NCBI RefSeq assembly: GCF_948472415.1
Contig: NZ_OX419519.1
Location: 248,001 to 312,000 of the forward strand
Direction of reading: 5' to 3'
Length of the DNA stretch: 64,000 nt
Origin: Kitasatospora fiedleri
Lineage (GTDB): Bacteria; Actinomycetota; Actinomycetes; Streptomycetales; Streptomycetaceae
Shown here: one piece after another, positions 22,971 to 32,759 of the stretch
Layout: the number at the start of each line of letters is the position of its first letter
Numbering within the stretch: position 1 is the stretch's first letter
The notes under the pieces: generated by a model
Database searches by the model: none
The model's input: the letters and a program-made list of their open reading frames with translations, nothing else
Told to the model about the DNA's origin: nothing
Position numbers and translations under genes: made by a program

Positions 22971-22986
22971 ATTGGTCTGGACCATC
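22971..22986. promoter_or_regulatory. dre-like DasR box before the first chitinase
   Basis: ATTGGTCTGGACCATC differs from the dre consensus by only a few bases. It lies 72 bases before the chitinase ATG. Confidence 0.75.
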
Positions 22987-23057
22987 TTGAGTGCGCCCCG
23001 CGCACTCCGCGCCACGGCCCCCACCCGTCCCCCCACACCGTCAAGGAGGACTCGCCC

Positions 23058-24676
23058 ATGAGGCGCGTCACCCTCTCCCTCGCCGCGGCCGCGGCCCTGG
23101 TCGCCGCCCCGCTGGGCGCCACCGCCGCCGGTGCGGCCGGCGTCTCCGGCCTGACCGCCGACTACGCCGTCAGCCAGAGCTGGTCGAACGGCTTCCAGGC
23201 CACGTACACCGTGACCAACCACACCAACGCCACCGTCAACAGCTGGTCGCTCTCCTTCGACCTGCCGACCGGCGAGAGCGTCTCCAGCCTGTGGAACGGC
23301 ACCCTCAGCTCGGCCAGCACCCCCACCGGCACCCACTACACGGTGACCTCGCCGGCCTGGGCCGCCCCGCTGCCCCCCGGCGCCGCCGCCCCCGCGGTCG
23401 GCTTCGGCGTCACCACCGGCGCCGTGCAGAGCGCCCCCGCCAACTGCACGGTCAACAACCAGCCGTGCGCGGGCGCGCCCGCCGACACCGTCGCGCCGTC
23501 CGTCCCCGGCGGGCCGCACTCGACCGGCACCGGGCCGGGCAGCATCACCCTCGGCTGGACGGCCGCCACCGACAACACGGCGGTGGCCGGCTACCGCGTG
23601 CGCGAGGGCTCCGCCGTGGTCGCCACCGTGACCGGCACCTCCGCCACCGTCCGCGGCCTGCTCCAGGGCAGCAGCCACACCTTCACCGTCACCGCCTTCG
23701 ACGCGGCGGGCAACGAGTCGGCGGCCTCCGCGGCCGTCACCGCCACCGCGGGCACCGGCACCAGCGCCGGCACCGCCGCCCCCTACGTGGACCTCGGCGC
23801 CTACCCGACCCCCAGCCTGCCCGCGCTCTCCGCCGCCAGCGGCGTCAAGGAGTTCTCGCTGGCGTTCCTCATCAACGGCGGCCAGCCGTGCACCGCCAGC
23901 TGGTTCGGCGCCTACGACCCGGCCACCGGCTGGAACAAGGCCGACATGGACGCGATCCGCGACGCGGGCGGCGACGTCCGCCCGTCCTTCGGCGGTGCCA
24001 ACGGCACCGAACTCGCCCAGTCCTGCACCACGGTGGCGGCGCTGGCCGCGCAGTACCAGAAGGTCGTCGACGTCTACGCCCTCGACCGGGTGGACTTCGA
24101 CATCGAGGGCACCGCCGTCACCGACCGCGCCTCGGTCGACCGCCGCTCCGCAGCGCTCGCCCAGGTCCAGGCCGCGCAGCGGGCCAAGGGCCGCGACCTG
24201 AAGGTCAGCCTGACCCTGCCGGTGCTGCCCGGCGGCCTGACGCGGACGGCGTCTACATCCTGCAGTCCGCCAAGAACGCGGGCCTGTCCGTCGACCTGGT
24301 CAACGTGATGGCGATGGACTTCGGCGACTGGGCCGCCCCGAGCCCGGCCGGGAAGATGGGCGCCTACGCGATCCAGTCCGCGCAGTCCACCCAGGCGCAG
24401 ATCCGCTCGGTGTGGACCGGCCTGACGGACGCCCAGGCGTACGCCATGGTCGGCGTCACCCCGATGCTCGGCCAGAACGACACCACCTCCGAGGTGTTCG
24501 GCGTCTCCGACGCCCAGCAGCTGATCGCCTTCGCCCAGCAGCACCACCTCGGCGAGCTGGCCTTCTGGGAGATGACCCGGGACGCCAACGCGTGCACCGG
24601 CTCGCTGCCCAAGTGCACCAACGTCCCGCAGACGCCCTACCAGTTCTCGAAGCTCTTCGCGGCCTACCAGGGCTGA
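23058..24676 (+). CDS. Secreted chitinase: CBM2 - FnIII - GH18
   Basis: About 539 aa. Signal peptide to about residue 28. A CBM2 domain follows (ADYAVSQSWSNGFQATYTVT, WSLSFDLPTGESV), then an FnIII module (GSITLGWTAATDNTAVAGYR, HTFTVTAFDAAGNES), then GH18 from about residue 240 (YVDLGAYPTPSLPALS, VKEFSLAFLINGG). The catalytic motif is DRVDFDIEG, matching DxxDxDxE with Glu as proton donor; VMAMDFG supplies the later M-x-D/Y region. One G is lost near 24241. ATG 23058 follows AAGGAGGA. It hydrolyses chitin outside the cell. Confidence 0.88.
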
Positions 24677-24698
24677 TCCTCCGTTCCTCCTGCGGCGC

Positions 24699-24743
24699 GG
24701 GGCCGGTGGCCCCGGAGCGATGTGCTCCGGGGCCACCGGCCCC
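24699..24743. terminator. Bidirectional terminator between chitinase and MFS
   Basis: Perfect 20-base arms (24699-24718 and 24724-24743) around GATGT, between convergent genes. Confidence 0.85.
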
Positions 24744-24778
24744 GCTCCTCCCCTCGCGGGGTGTGGTGCGACGGGGCG

Positions 24779-26287
24779 TCAGGCGGGCTGGTGCTCGCCC
24801 TCCTTGCGGAGCGCGCCCTCTTCCTCGGCCCCGTCGTCCTCCGCGCCCTCGTGCTCGGGGCGGCCGTGCATCGGGAGCAGGAAGATCGCCGCGAAGACCA
24901 CCACCAGCAGACCGACCTCGGTCCACAGCGTGGTCTGCTCGGCGCCGGCGAAGTCCGAGGTCTTCAGGCACTCGAAGAAGACCGTGCCCAGGATGGCGCT
25001 GCCCAGGGCACCGCCGAGCTGCTGCACGGACGTCAGCGTGCCGGAGGCCGATCCGGTCTCGTGCACGTCCACCGAGGCGAGCACCATGCCGAAGAACGGG
25101 GCCATCACCAGGCCCATGCCCAGGCCGCTGACCGCCAGCGAGGGCACCATCTGCCAGGGCGTGACGCCCGCGCCCTGGCTGTGCAGGGTGTACATCAGGG
25201 CCAGCACGCCGGCCAGCATCACCACCAGGCCCACGTGCATCACCCTGCGGCCGTACTTCTGCAGCGCCTGGGAGGCGACGAACGCGATCACCATGCCGAC
25301 CGAGGACGGGATGCCCGTCAGGCCGGACTTGAAGGCGCTGTAGTGCAGGCCGAGCTGGGTGTACAGGCTGAACGTCAGCCAGAAGCCGGTCATCGCGGTG
25401 AAGAAGACCAGGCCGAGCACCATGCCGCCGCTGAAGCCGCGCTTGGCGAACAGGCTGGGCTCGACCAGCGGGTCGGCCCCGGCGGCCTTGCGCCGGGCCT
25501 CGTACCAGCCGAACAGGCCGAACACCGCGACGCCGACCGCCAGCAGCGCGAACGCCCACAGCGGCCAGTCGTGCTCGCGGCCCTGGACCAGCGGGTAGAT
25601 GACCGTGGCCGCGCCGAGGGCGGCCAGCAGCGCGCCGACCAGGTCGAGCCGGACGGTCGGGCCCTGGCCCTGGGCGGGCAGGAAGACCCGGCCGCCGACG
25701 AAGGCGAACAGGCCGAGCGGGATGTTGATCAGGAAGATCATCCGCCAGCCGGTGCCCGCGAAGTCCGCGTCGATCAGCCAGCCGGCCAGGATCGGGCCGC
25801 CGACCGTCGACAGGCCCATCACCGGGCCGAACATGCCGAAGGCCGCGCCCTGCTCCTTGGGCGAGAAGACCTCCTTCATGATGCCCAGGCCCTGCGGCAG
25901 CATCACCGCGCCGAGCAGGCCCTGGAGCACCCGGGCGGCGACCAGCTGCCAGGGCTCCTGGGCCAGGCCGCAGGCGAGCGACCCGACGGTGAACCCGGCC
26001 GCGCCGATCATGAACATCCGGCGGCGCCCGAAGATGTCGCCGAGCCGCCCGCCGGTGATCAGGCCGATGGCCATCGCCAGCGTGTACGCCGCGCCGAGCC
26101 ACTGGATGGTGGACTCGCCGCCGCCGATGTCCGCCCGGATCGCGGGGGCGGCGATGTTGGTGACCAGGGAGTCGAGCAGGTCCATCACCTCGGCGGCGAG
26201 GATGACGAACAGCGCGACCCAGCGCCACCGGTAGGGCTCGGCGGCGCCGGAGGGCGGTGCCGAGGTCGTGCCGACCGCGTCGGTCAT
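24779..26287 (-). CDS. MFS drug exporter, DHA2 (EmrB/QacA) family
   Basis: 502-aa intact exporter with about 14 membrane helices. Motifs: AAEVMDLLDSLVTNIAAPAI in helix 1, GRLGDIFGRRRMFMIG (motif A), GPILAGWLIDADF and the DHA2 NIPLGLFAFVGG. A charged EHEGAEDDGAEEEGALRKEG tail closes the protein. AGGAG precedes ATG 26287. It is divergent from the tetR at 26595. It interrupts the chitin island but no transfer signs are seen. Confidence 0.88.
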   Translation of the reverse strand: MTDAVGTTSAPPSGAAEPYRWRWVALFVILAAEVMDLLDSLVTNIAAPAIRADIGGGESTIQWLGAAYTLAMAIGLITGGRLGDIFGRRRMFMIGAAGFTVGSLACGLAQEPWQLVAARVLQGLLGAVMLPQGLGIMKEVFSPKEQGAAFGMFGPVMGLSTVGGPILAGWLIDADFAGTGWRMIFLINIPLGLFAFVGGRVFLPAQGQGPTVRLDLVGALLAALGAATVIYPLVQGREHDWPLWAFALLAVGVAVFGLFGWYEARRKAAGADPLVEPSLFAKRGFSGGMVLGLVFFTAMTGFWLTFSLYTQLGLHYSAFKSGLTGIPSSVGMVIAFVASQALQKYGRRVMHVGLVVMLAGVLALMYTLHSQGAGVTPWQMVPSLAVSGLGMGLVMAPFFGMVLASVDVHETGSASGTLTSVQQLGGALGSAILGTVFFECLKTSDFAGAEQTTLWTEVGLLVVVFAAIFLLPMHGRPEHEGAEDDGAEEEGALRKEGEHQPA

Positions 26288-26594
26288 GACAGCTCCTGTC
26301 TACTACCAGGCGCGGTGGACGGGGCCGCGCGATTGAACGGTGTTTGTGGGACGAACACTGTTCTACGAGTCGAGCGGCGTTCCCGTCAAACGGATTAACC
26401 CTGACTTCTCCCCCACCCGCGACCCCGACCCGCCCCCGAGAACCGCCGCCCGCCGACCCTTCGCACCCCCCACCACCCGCTCCGACCTGCGCCGGGAGCC
26501 AGGTCGGCGGCGGCCGCTCCGCCCACCCGTCGAACGGCGTTCGTCCGGAGTACGATGATCGCCGGCGGAACGTTCAGCGAAAGCAGGTGGCCCG
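26288..26594. promoter_or_regulatory. Divergent MFS/TetR promoter region with two GAAC-N3-GTTC operators
   Basis: GAACACTGTTC (26353-26363) lies 66 bases from the MFS start and GAACGGCGTTC (26532-26542) 53 bases before tetR. TACGAT at 26551-26556 is a likely -10 for tetR immediately beside the second box. Both boxes have the same architecture as those at 1354-1364 and 1372-1382. The middle (26400-26520) is C-rich and has no recognised feature. Confidence 0.7.
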
Positions 26595-27452
26595 ATGCCC
26601 GCGCAGATGCCCGAGAACCCGTGGCACAAGCCCCGCAAGGCCGAGCCCCGGCAGCCGCTCAGCCGCGCGCTGATCGTGGAGACCGCGGTGCGGGTGCTGG
26701 ACACCGAGGGCCTGGCCGGGGTGACGATGCGCCGGGTCGCGCAGGAGCTGGGCACCGGCCCGGCCTCACTGTACGCGCACGTCTCCCACAAGGAGGAGCT
26801 GCTCGAACTGGTGCTGGAGCGGGTGGTCTCCGAGATCCGGCTGCCGCGCCGCCCCGAGCCCGCCCGCTGGAAGGAGCAGATCACCGAGATCTGCTTCGAG
26901 GCGCAGCGGGTGCTGACCTCCCACCGGGACGTGTCGCTGGTGTCGCTGGGCAGCATCCCGCTGGGCGAGAGCCAGTTGGGCATCACCGAGTTCCTGCTCG
27001 ACCTGCTGCTCCAGGTCGGCATGCCGCCCCAGGTGGCGGCCTGGGCGCTGGACGGCCTCGGCCAGCTGATCGACACCGACGCGTACGAGGCGTCGGTGTA
27101 CGCGGAGCGGATCGCCCGGGGGACGGACATCGACGAGTACTTCGGGCAGCTGCACGCCTTCCTGCAGGCACTGCCGCCCGACCGCTTCCCGAACCTCCAG
27201 GGGATGGCGGACACCATGGTGTCGGGCGACGGGGACGAGCGCTACGCCTTCAAGATCGAGGTGTTCCTGCGCGGCCTGGAGTCCTACCTGCCGCCGGAGC
27301 CGCCCGCCGCCGGGCGGCGGCCGGGTCGCGAGCGCGGCCGGGAGCGCGGGCGCGAACCGGGCCGCGAGCGGGGACGCGAACCGGGGCGGGAGCGAGGCCG
27401 TGAACCGGGGCGGGAGCGGGGGCGCGAGCGCGGTCGCCCGGCATCGGGCTGA
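26595..27452 (+). CDS. TetR family repressor with Arg-rich repeat tail
   Basis: 285-aa intact protein. Helix-turn-helix: GVTMRRVAQELGTGPASLYA followed by HVSHKEELLELVLE, then the TetR_C-type ligand domain. From about residue 246 the normal repressor ends and a tail of about 38 residues follows, made of GRERGREP units repeated several times (27325-27440 at DNA level). Such tails are absent from typical TetR proteins; it could add nonspecific DNA binding. The gene is divergent from the MFS exporter it probably controls. Confidence 0.85.
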   Translation: MPAQMPENPWHKPRKAEPRQPLSRALIVETAVRVLDTEGLAGVTMRRVAQELGTGPASLYAHVSHKEELLELVLERVVSEIRLPRRPEPARWKEQITEICFEAQRVLTSHRDVSLVSLGSIPLGESQLGITEFLLDLLLQVGMPPQVAAWALDGLGQLIDTDAYEASVYAERIARGTDIDEYFGQLHAFLQALPPDRFPNLQGMADTMVSGDGDERYAFKIEVFLRGLESYLPPEPPAAGRRPGRERGRERGREPGRERGREPGRERGREPGRERGRERGRPASG

Positions 27453-27478
27453 GGCCGCCCGGCCCGGGCCGACGGTTC

Positions 27479-27529
27479 GTCAACCGGCCGACCACATCTG
27501 CTTTGACCTGTGCTTTACCGCCGGTTGAC
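27479..27529. repeat. 10-base inverted repeat with internal direct repeats
   Basis: GTCAACCGGC (27479-27488) and GCCGGTTGAC (27520-27529) are perfect inverted repeats 31 bases apart. The spacer holds CTGCTTTGACC and GTGCTTTACC as a direct repeat. It lies between tetR and the chitinase and could be a tetR terminator or an operator. Confidence 0.6.
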
Positions 27530-27607
27530 CGAGACCTGACCACGATCCGACCGCGATCCGACCGCGCCGCGCCCGGCACGGCGCCGGGGGGTTGACGGCG
27601 ACCCGGC

Positions 27608-27623
27608 ACAGGTCTATACCAGT
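27608..27623. promoter_or_regulatory. dre-like DasR box before the second chitinase
   Basis: ACAGGTCTATACCAGT matches the dre dyad layout, 108 bases before the chitinase ATG. Confidence 0.65.
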
Positions 27624-27730
27624 GGCAGTCACGTCAACCTCGGCTAGGCAACCGACCGTCGACCCGGCCGCGCACCCCCACTTCCGCGCGCCCGGGCCGC
27701 TGTCCTCGCCGCCTCCTGGAGAGGTCCTCG

Positions 27731-29033
27731 ATGGAACGCGCACTTCCCCCACACCCCCTCGCCGACACCGCCCCGCCGCGCCGCCGCCCGCGCCGCGCCG
27801 TCGCGGTCGCCCTGTCCGTGTTCGGCCTGCTGGCCGGCGGCGTCTCCGCCGTCGCCGTCTCCGGTTCGGCGAACGCCGCGACCACGGCCGCGCTCGGCTC
27901 CAACTGGTACGCCTCCGCGCCGTACCTGATGCCGGAGGACAACAGCCCGCCGGACGCCGCCGCCGTGATGGACGCCACCGGCCAGAAGGCGTTCCAGCTC
28001 GCGTTCATCCTGGCCCAGGGCGGCAACACCTGTAGCCCGTCCTGGGCGGGACGTCCTCGATCGACACCGACACCACGATGCGGCCGTCATCCAGACCATC
28101 CGCAACAAGGGCGGCGACGTCTCGGTCTCGGTGGGCGGCTACGGCGGCACCAAGCTCGGCCAGACCTGCGGCACCCCGGAGGCGACCGCCGCCGCCTACC
28201 AGAAGGTCGTCACCAAGTACAACCTCAAGGCGATCGACTTCGACCTCGAGGAGCCCGAGTACGAGAACACCGCCGCCATCCACAACGAGATCGGCGCGGC
28301 CCGCATCCTGCAGCAGAACAACCCGGGGATCTACATCTCCATCACCACCGCGGGCACCAACGCTGGCACCGGCTGGTTCGGCACCCAGATGCTGCTGGAG
28401 GCGAAGTCCCAGGGCTTCACCCCGAACAACTACTCGATCATGCCGTTCGACGGCGGCTTCAACGGGGCGGCGGCGCAGACCGACGCGCTGGTGAAGTTCA
28501 ACCAGATCCTGCAGAGCACCTTCGGCTGGAACGAGGCCACCGCCTACGCCCACGAGGGTGCGTCGCTGATGAACGGCCGCACCGACGCCGCCGAGTACTT
28601 CAAGCAGGCGGACTTCCAGACCGTGCTGGACTTCGCCACCGCGCACAAGCTGGCCAGGTACACCTTCTGGTCCGTCAACCGCGACCGCCAGTGCTCCGGC
28701 ACGGTCGACCCCGGCCTGTCCGGCGCCTGCTCCAGCGTGGCGCAGAACGCCTGGGACTTCACCAAGTACACGGTGAAGTTCGCCGGCGCGACCCCGCCCA
28801 CCAGCACGCCGTCCCCCTCCCCGAGCACCAGCGCCAGCGCCTCGCCGAGCACCGGCACCTCGCCCGGCACCGGTACCTGCAGCCCCGCCTGGTCGGCGAC
28901 CACCACCTACGTGGCCAACGACAAGGCCAGCTACAACCACCACAACTACCACGCCAAGTGGTGGACCCTGAACGAGAACCCGAGCAGCAGCGGCCAGTGG
29001 GGCGCGTGGGCCGACGACGGCCCGTGCTCCTGA
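27731..29033 (+). CDS. Secreted chitinase: GH18 - CBM5/12
   Basis: About 434 aa. A long signal peptide with RRRPRRAVAVALSVFGLLAG is followed by GH18 (NWYASAPYLMPEDNSPPDAA, KAFQLAFILAQGGNTCSPSW, GGDVSVSVGGYGG). The catalytic stretch is AIDFDLEEPEYENT: D-x-D-x-E is kept while the first Asp of DxxDxDxE is Lys. A Thr/Ser/Pro linker leads to a C-terminal chitin-binding CBM5/12 (CSPAWSATTTYVANDKASYN, YHAKWWT, GQWGAW). Two one-base losses near 28049 and 28081 shift the frame. GGAGAGG precedes the ATG. Confidence 0.87.
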
Positions 29034-29060
29034 GCCACCCCGCTCGCACCCCCTGAACGA

Positions 29061-29114
29061 CGGACGGGCCGCCCGGTCCACGAGCCCCAGGCTCGGGACC
29101 GGGCGGCCCGTCCG
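29061..29114. terminator. Bidirectional terminator between chitinase and atpF-like gene
   Basis: A 25-pair stem (29061-29086 with 29090-29114) with a single bulged A and a three-base loop lies between convergent genes. Confidence 0.85.
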
Positions 29115-29151
29115 CTTCAGCGCGTCCGCACCCGCGGTGCGGTGGCGGTGG

Positions 29152-29643
29152 GTCAGACCTCGGCGCGACCGCGGAACTCGTCCGCGACGGCCCGGGTCGA
29201 GGGCAGATCGGCGAGCGGTTCGCCGACCACCCGGGAGGCCAGCTCGGACGCCAACGCGATGACGTCCTCGCGCAGTTCGGCCTCGGCCAGCACCTTGTCG
29301 GCGGCCAGCTGCACCTGCGCCTCGGCCACCAGCTGCTCGCGCTGCTGCTGGGCCTCCGCCCGCAGGGCCGCGACCAGCGCCGCGCCCTCCTCGGCGGCGG
29401 CCTGCCGGATCGCGGCCGCCTCGTGCCGAGCGGCGGCGAGTTCGGCCTGGAACTCCCGGCGGATGCGTTCCGCCTCGGCCCTGGCCTCCTCCGCACGGGC
29501 GATGCCGCCGTCGGTCCTGTCGTGGCGCTCGGCGAGGGTGCGTTCGATCCGGGCAGCAGCACCTTGCCGAGCGCCCAGAAGAGGGCGGAGAAAACGATCA
29601 GTCCGAGGATCAGCTCGGGCACGTTCGGTTCGAGAGGTCCCAT
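29152..29643 (-). CDS. atpF: Orphan F-type ATP synthase subunit b homologue
   Basis: About 164 aa. The N-terminal membrane helix LILGLIVFSALFWALGKVLL is followed by RIERTLAERHDRTDGGIARA and a long Ala/Glu/Arg coiled coil (EEARAEAERIRREFQAELAA and on), ending LADLPSTRAVADEFRGRAEV. This is the architecture of Fo subunit b, the peripheral stalk. One C is lost near 29553. No other atp gene is nearby, so it is a second, free-standing copy; it may act as a stalk variant or have another role. Codon use is like that of its neighbours. Confidence 0.8.
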
Positions 29644-29764
29644 ACTCAGTACGCTATCCGCTCATCCGACGAATCACCCGGCCGGGTCTCCCTCAGCGCC
29701 CTTGCCCCACAAGGAACTTCACCCTTGCAACGGTCACCCGGCCGAATGCCGGGCCGACTCCCCG

Positions 29765-30280
29765 TCAGCCGCCGGTGACGCCGTCGATGTGCTCGCGCAG
29801 CAGGTCGGCGTGCCCGTTGTGGCGGGCGTACTCGGTGATGACGTGCAGGTACGTCGTCCGCAGGGACTGCTCCTCCCCGTACGCGGCCAGCACCGCGTCC
29901 AGCGGGGCGCCGGCCACCGCGAGGTCGGCGAGGCGCTGTTCCTCCAGCAGCGCCAGGTACTCCTGCTCGGCCCGCTCCGGCTCCAGCAGGTCGAAGTCGG
30001 CGTCCTTGTGGCCCTCCACGGCGTGCAGCGGCGGGACGTCCTGCCCGGCGAAGCGGATTCGGAACCACGTCCGCTCCACCTTGGCCAGGTGGCGCATCAG
30101 CCCGAGCAGCGAGAGCGAGCTCGCGGGCAGGGGGCGCAGCGCGAGCTGCTCGCCGGTCAGGCCGGCGCACTTGTGCAGGAAGGTGGCCCGGTGCCAGGCG
30201 AGGTAGCCGGGCAGCAGCTCGGTCTCGGGGGCGGTGAGCGAGCCGCCGGTGCGGGTGGTGGTGGGGACGGTCCATGTCAT
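29765..30280 (-). CDS. DinB/DUF664 family protein
   Basis: 171-aa intact cytosolic protein. [52 protein letters not shown] and [20 protein letters not shown] fit the four-helix DinB-like DUF664 family, whose conserved His residues bind metal. Members are thiol- or toxin-linked enzymes, but the reaction is unknown here. ATG 30280 gives the usual MTWT start; ATG 30292 is the alternative. Confidence 0.82.
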   Translation of the reverse strand: MTWTVPTTTRTGGSLTAPETELLPGYLAWHRATFLHKCAGLTGEQLALRPLPASSLSLLGLMRHLAKVERTWFRIRFAGQDVPPLHAVEGHKDADFDLLEPERAEQEYLALLEEQRLADLAVAGAPLDAVLAAYGEEQSLRTTYLHVITEYARHNGHADLLREHIDGVTGG

Positions 30281-30526
30281 GCGCCCGATCATGCCCAGGT
30301 CCGACCGGGCCGCACCAGGGAATTTCGCCCAGGGCAGGGAGCGGGACCTGAGCCGGCTCCCGGGCCGGGGCCGGGGGCGAAGGCAGGGCCGGAGCGTGAA
30401 CCGAGGCCGAGGCCGGAGCGTGAACCGAGGCCGAGGCCGGAGCCGGAGCCGGAGCCATGGCGGGTGTTCGAACCGTGTCTGCGGGATTCGGCCCGGGCCC
30501 GGCGTGGTGGTTGGTACGATCGCGGT
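30281..30526. repeat. glyA upstream region with 24-base tandem repeat
   Basis: Two perfect 24-base units (30387-30410 and 30411-30434; GGCCGGAGCGTGAACCGAGG plus CCGA) are followed by a partial third and by GGAGCC triplets. No gene is supportable. TACGAT at 30515-30520 is a possible -10 for the glyA transcript, placing its start at the beginning of the riboswitch. Confidence 0.6.
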
Positions 30527-30625
30527 GAGCCGTGACTGGCGCGCTGGGATGGAATTCACCATCGGGGAGCGGCTCCGTGCGGTGCCCTCGGGTGCCGTGT
30601 GCTGTAGCCGTGCGCCTGGGCCGTC
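30527..30625 (+). promoter_or_regulatory. ZTP (pfl) riboswitch in front of glyA
   Basis: The pfl-motif core is directly readable: CCGTGACTGGCG, then hairpin GATGG/CCATC (30548-30552 with 30559-30563), GGGGAGC, P1 closure GAGCCG/CGGCTC (30527-30532 with 30570-30575), a variable linker, and the 3' hallmark GCGCCTGGGC at 30612-30621. ZTP/ZMP riboswitches sense folate shortage and raise one-carbon genes, and glyA is a known target. The aptamer ends 34 bases before the GTG start, so control of initiation is plausible. Confidence 0.88.
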
Positions 30626-30659
30626 CGAATCGTCGCCGTTCCGTACGAGGAGACCGCCC

Positions 30660-32107
30660 GTGGTCGAGCCCCTGCCCGCGCACACCTTCGGCAGCCCCGC
30701 CGCCGACACCGCCTTCCGCAGCGCCCTGGACGTGGTGCGCGCCGTCGAGCCCCGGGTCGCCGCGGCGATCTCCGGGGAACTGGTGGACCAGCGCGCTTCG
30801 CTGAAGCTGATCGCCAGTGAGAACTACGCCTCGCCCGCAGTGCTGCTGGCGATGGGCAACTGGCTGAGCGACAAGTACGCGGAGGGCACGCCGGGCCGCC
30901 GCTTCTACGCGGGCTGCCGCAACGTGGACACCGTGGAGGAGCTGGCCGCCGAGCACGCCCGCGAGCTGTTCGGCGCGGAGCACGCGTACGTGCAGCCGCA
31001 CTCCGGGATCGACGCCAACCTGGTGGCGTTCTGGGCGGTGCTGTCGCAGCGGGTGGAGAGCCCGGCGCTGCGGCGCGCGCAGGTCCGCAACGTCAACGAC
31101 CTGAGCGAGCAGGACTGGGCCGAGCTCCGCCGCGAGCTGGGCAACCAGCGGATGCTGGGCATGTCGCTGGACGCGGGCGGGCACCTCACGCACGGCTTCC
31201 GGCCGAACATCTCGGGCAAGATGTTCGAGCAGCGCAGCTACGGGACGGACCCGGCGACCGGATTGGTCGACTACGACGAAGTCCGGCGGATCGCGCTGGA
31301 GTTCAGGCCGCTGATCCTGGTGGCCGGGTACTCGGCGTACCCGCGGCTGGTGAACTTCCGCCGGATGCGGGAGATCGCGGACGAGGTGGGCGCGACCCTG
31401 ATGGTCGACATGGCGCACTTCGCTGGCCTGGTCGCGGGCAAGGTGCTGACGGGGACTTCGACCCGGTCGCGCACGCGCAGATCGTCACCACCACCACGCA
31501 CAAGTCGCTGCGCGGCCCGCGCGGCGGCATGGTGCTGTGCACCTCGGAGCTGGCGGAGCACGTCGACCGCGGCTGCCCGCTGGTGCTCGGCGGCCCGCTG
31601 TCGCACGTGATGGCGGCGAAGGCGGTGGCGTTCGCGGAGGCGCGCCGCCCCGAGTTCCAGGTGTACGCCCGGCAGGTGGTGGACAACGCCCGGGCGCTCG
31701 CCGAGGGCCTGCTCAAGCGCGGTGCCCGGCTGGTGACCGGCGGCACCGACAACCACCTGGTGCTGGCGGACGTCTCCTCCTACGGGCTGACGGGACGCCA
31801 GGCGGAGGCGGCGCTGCTGGACTCCGGCATCGTCACCAACCGCAATGCCGTCCCGCAGGACCCGAACGGTGCCTGGTACACCTCCGGCGTCCGGCTCGGC
31901 ACGCCCGCGCTGACCACCCGCGGGCTGGGCGCGGCGGAGCTGGACGAGGTCGCCGAGCTGATCCACACCGTGCTGACGGCCGCCGCGCCGGTCGGCTCCT
32001 CGAAGGCGCAGTACACGCTGGACGAGGCCGTCCGCGACTCCGTCGCCAAGCGCGCGGTCGACCTGCTCGCCGACCACCCGCTCTACCCGGGCATCACGCT
32101 CGGCTGA
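30660..32107 (+). CDS. glyA: Serine hydroxymethyltransferase
   Basis: About 482 aa, the long actinobacterial form. It transfers the serine hydroxymethyl group to tetrahydrofolate, giving glycine. Visible: [30 protein letters not shown], the [12 protein letters not shown]sp region, and [13 protein letters not shown] with the PLP-binding Lys. GTG 30660 has AGGAGA upstream. One G is lost near 31453 (VLTG then DFDP). The ZTP riboswitch fits its folate role. Confidence 0.9.
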
Positions 32108-32378
32108 TCCTCCCCTCCCGGCGTCCCCGTCCGGACGCCTCCCGGCCCGGCTCGCCGCCACCCCGGCGGGCCGGGCCGCCGAACGCGCCGCGCCGCGCGC
32201 CGCGTTCCGACCTGCGGCGGAGCCGGGCCCGACGGCGGCGGGGGCCACGGTCGGCCGGTGACCAACCAGCGGACGCTCCCGGCAACCGAACTGCCCGCGC
32301 CGATAGGCTCGCCCCCGCCGCGGCCGGGCGCGCGACGCGCCGGCCGCCGTTCCGCACCCCTTCCGCAGGAGAACGCGC

Positions 32379-32660
32379 ATGCTCAAGGTCAACGAATACT
32401 TCGACGGCACGGTCAAGTCGGTCGCCTTCACCTCGGCCGACGGCCCGGCGACCGTCGGCGTGATGGCCCCCGGCGAGTACGAGTTCGGCACCGCCGCCCC
32501 GGAGGTCATGCACGTGGTCAGCGGCGCCCTGACCGTGAAGCTCCCCGGCTCCGACGACTGGCGGACCTTCTCCGCCGGTGAGCACTTCTCCGTTCCGGGT
32601 GACAGCAAGTTCCACCTCCGGGTCTCGATCGACACGGCCTACCTCTGCGAATACCGCTGA
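32379..32660 (+). CDS. ppnP: Pyrimidine/purine nucleoside phosphorylase
   Basis: 93-aa intact cupin-like enzyme of the PpnP (YaiE/DUF1255) family, which phosphorolyses several nucleosides. [42 protein letters not shown] and the closing TAYLCEY are all typical, and the length is normal. A GCAGGAGAA site precedes the ATG. It lies 271 bases after glyA and probably has its own promoter. Confidence 0.92.
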   Translation: MLKVNEYFDGTVKSVAFTSADGPATVGVMAPGEYEFGTAAPEVMHVVSGALTVKLPGSDDWRTFSAGEHFSVPGDSKFHLRVSIDTAYLCEYR

Positions 32661-32670
32661 TCCCCTCCCG

Positions 32671-32746
32671 CTGACCACCGCCACACAGCCGCCGGTCCGG
32701 CCGCAGCCGGGCCGGGTGCGGCACCCTGCGGTGGGCCGGTGGTCAG
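32671..32746. terminator. Long inverted repeat after ppnP
   Basis: CTGACCACCG (32671-32680) pairs with CGGTGGTCAG (32737-32746), with further GC hairpins inside, between convergent ppnP and the MFS gene. Confidence 0.6.
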
Positions 32747-32759
32747 CCGCCGGCCGCGC

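Noticed and set aside
30387..30434. CRISPR repeat or attachment site
   Set aside because: Two adjacent 24-base units with no spacer and no integrase nearby.
30464..30490. tRNA T-arm (GTTCGAAC)
   Set aside because: No acceptor, D or anticodon arm can be built around it.
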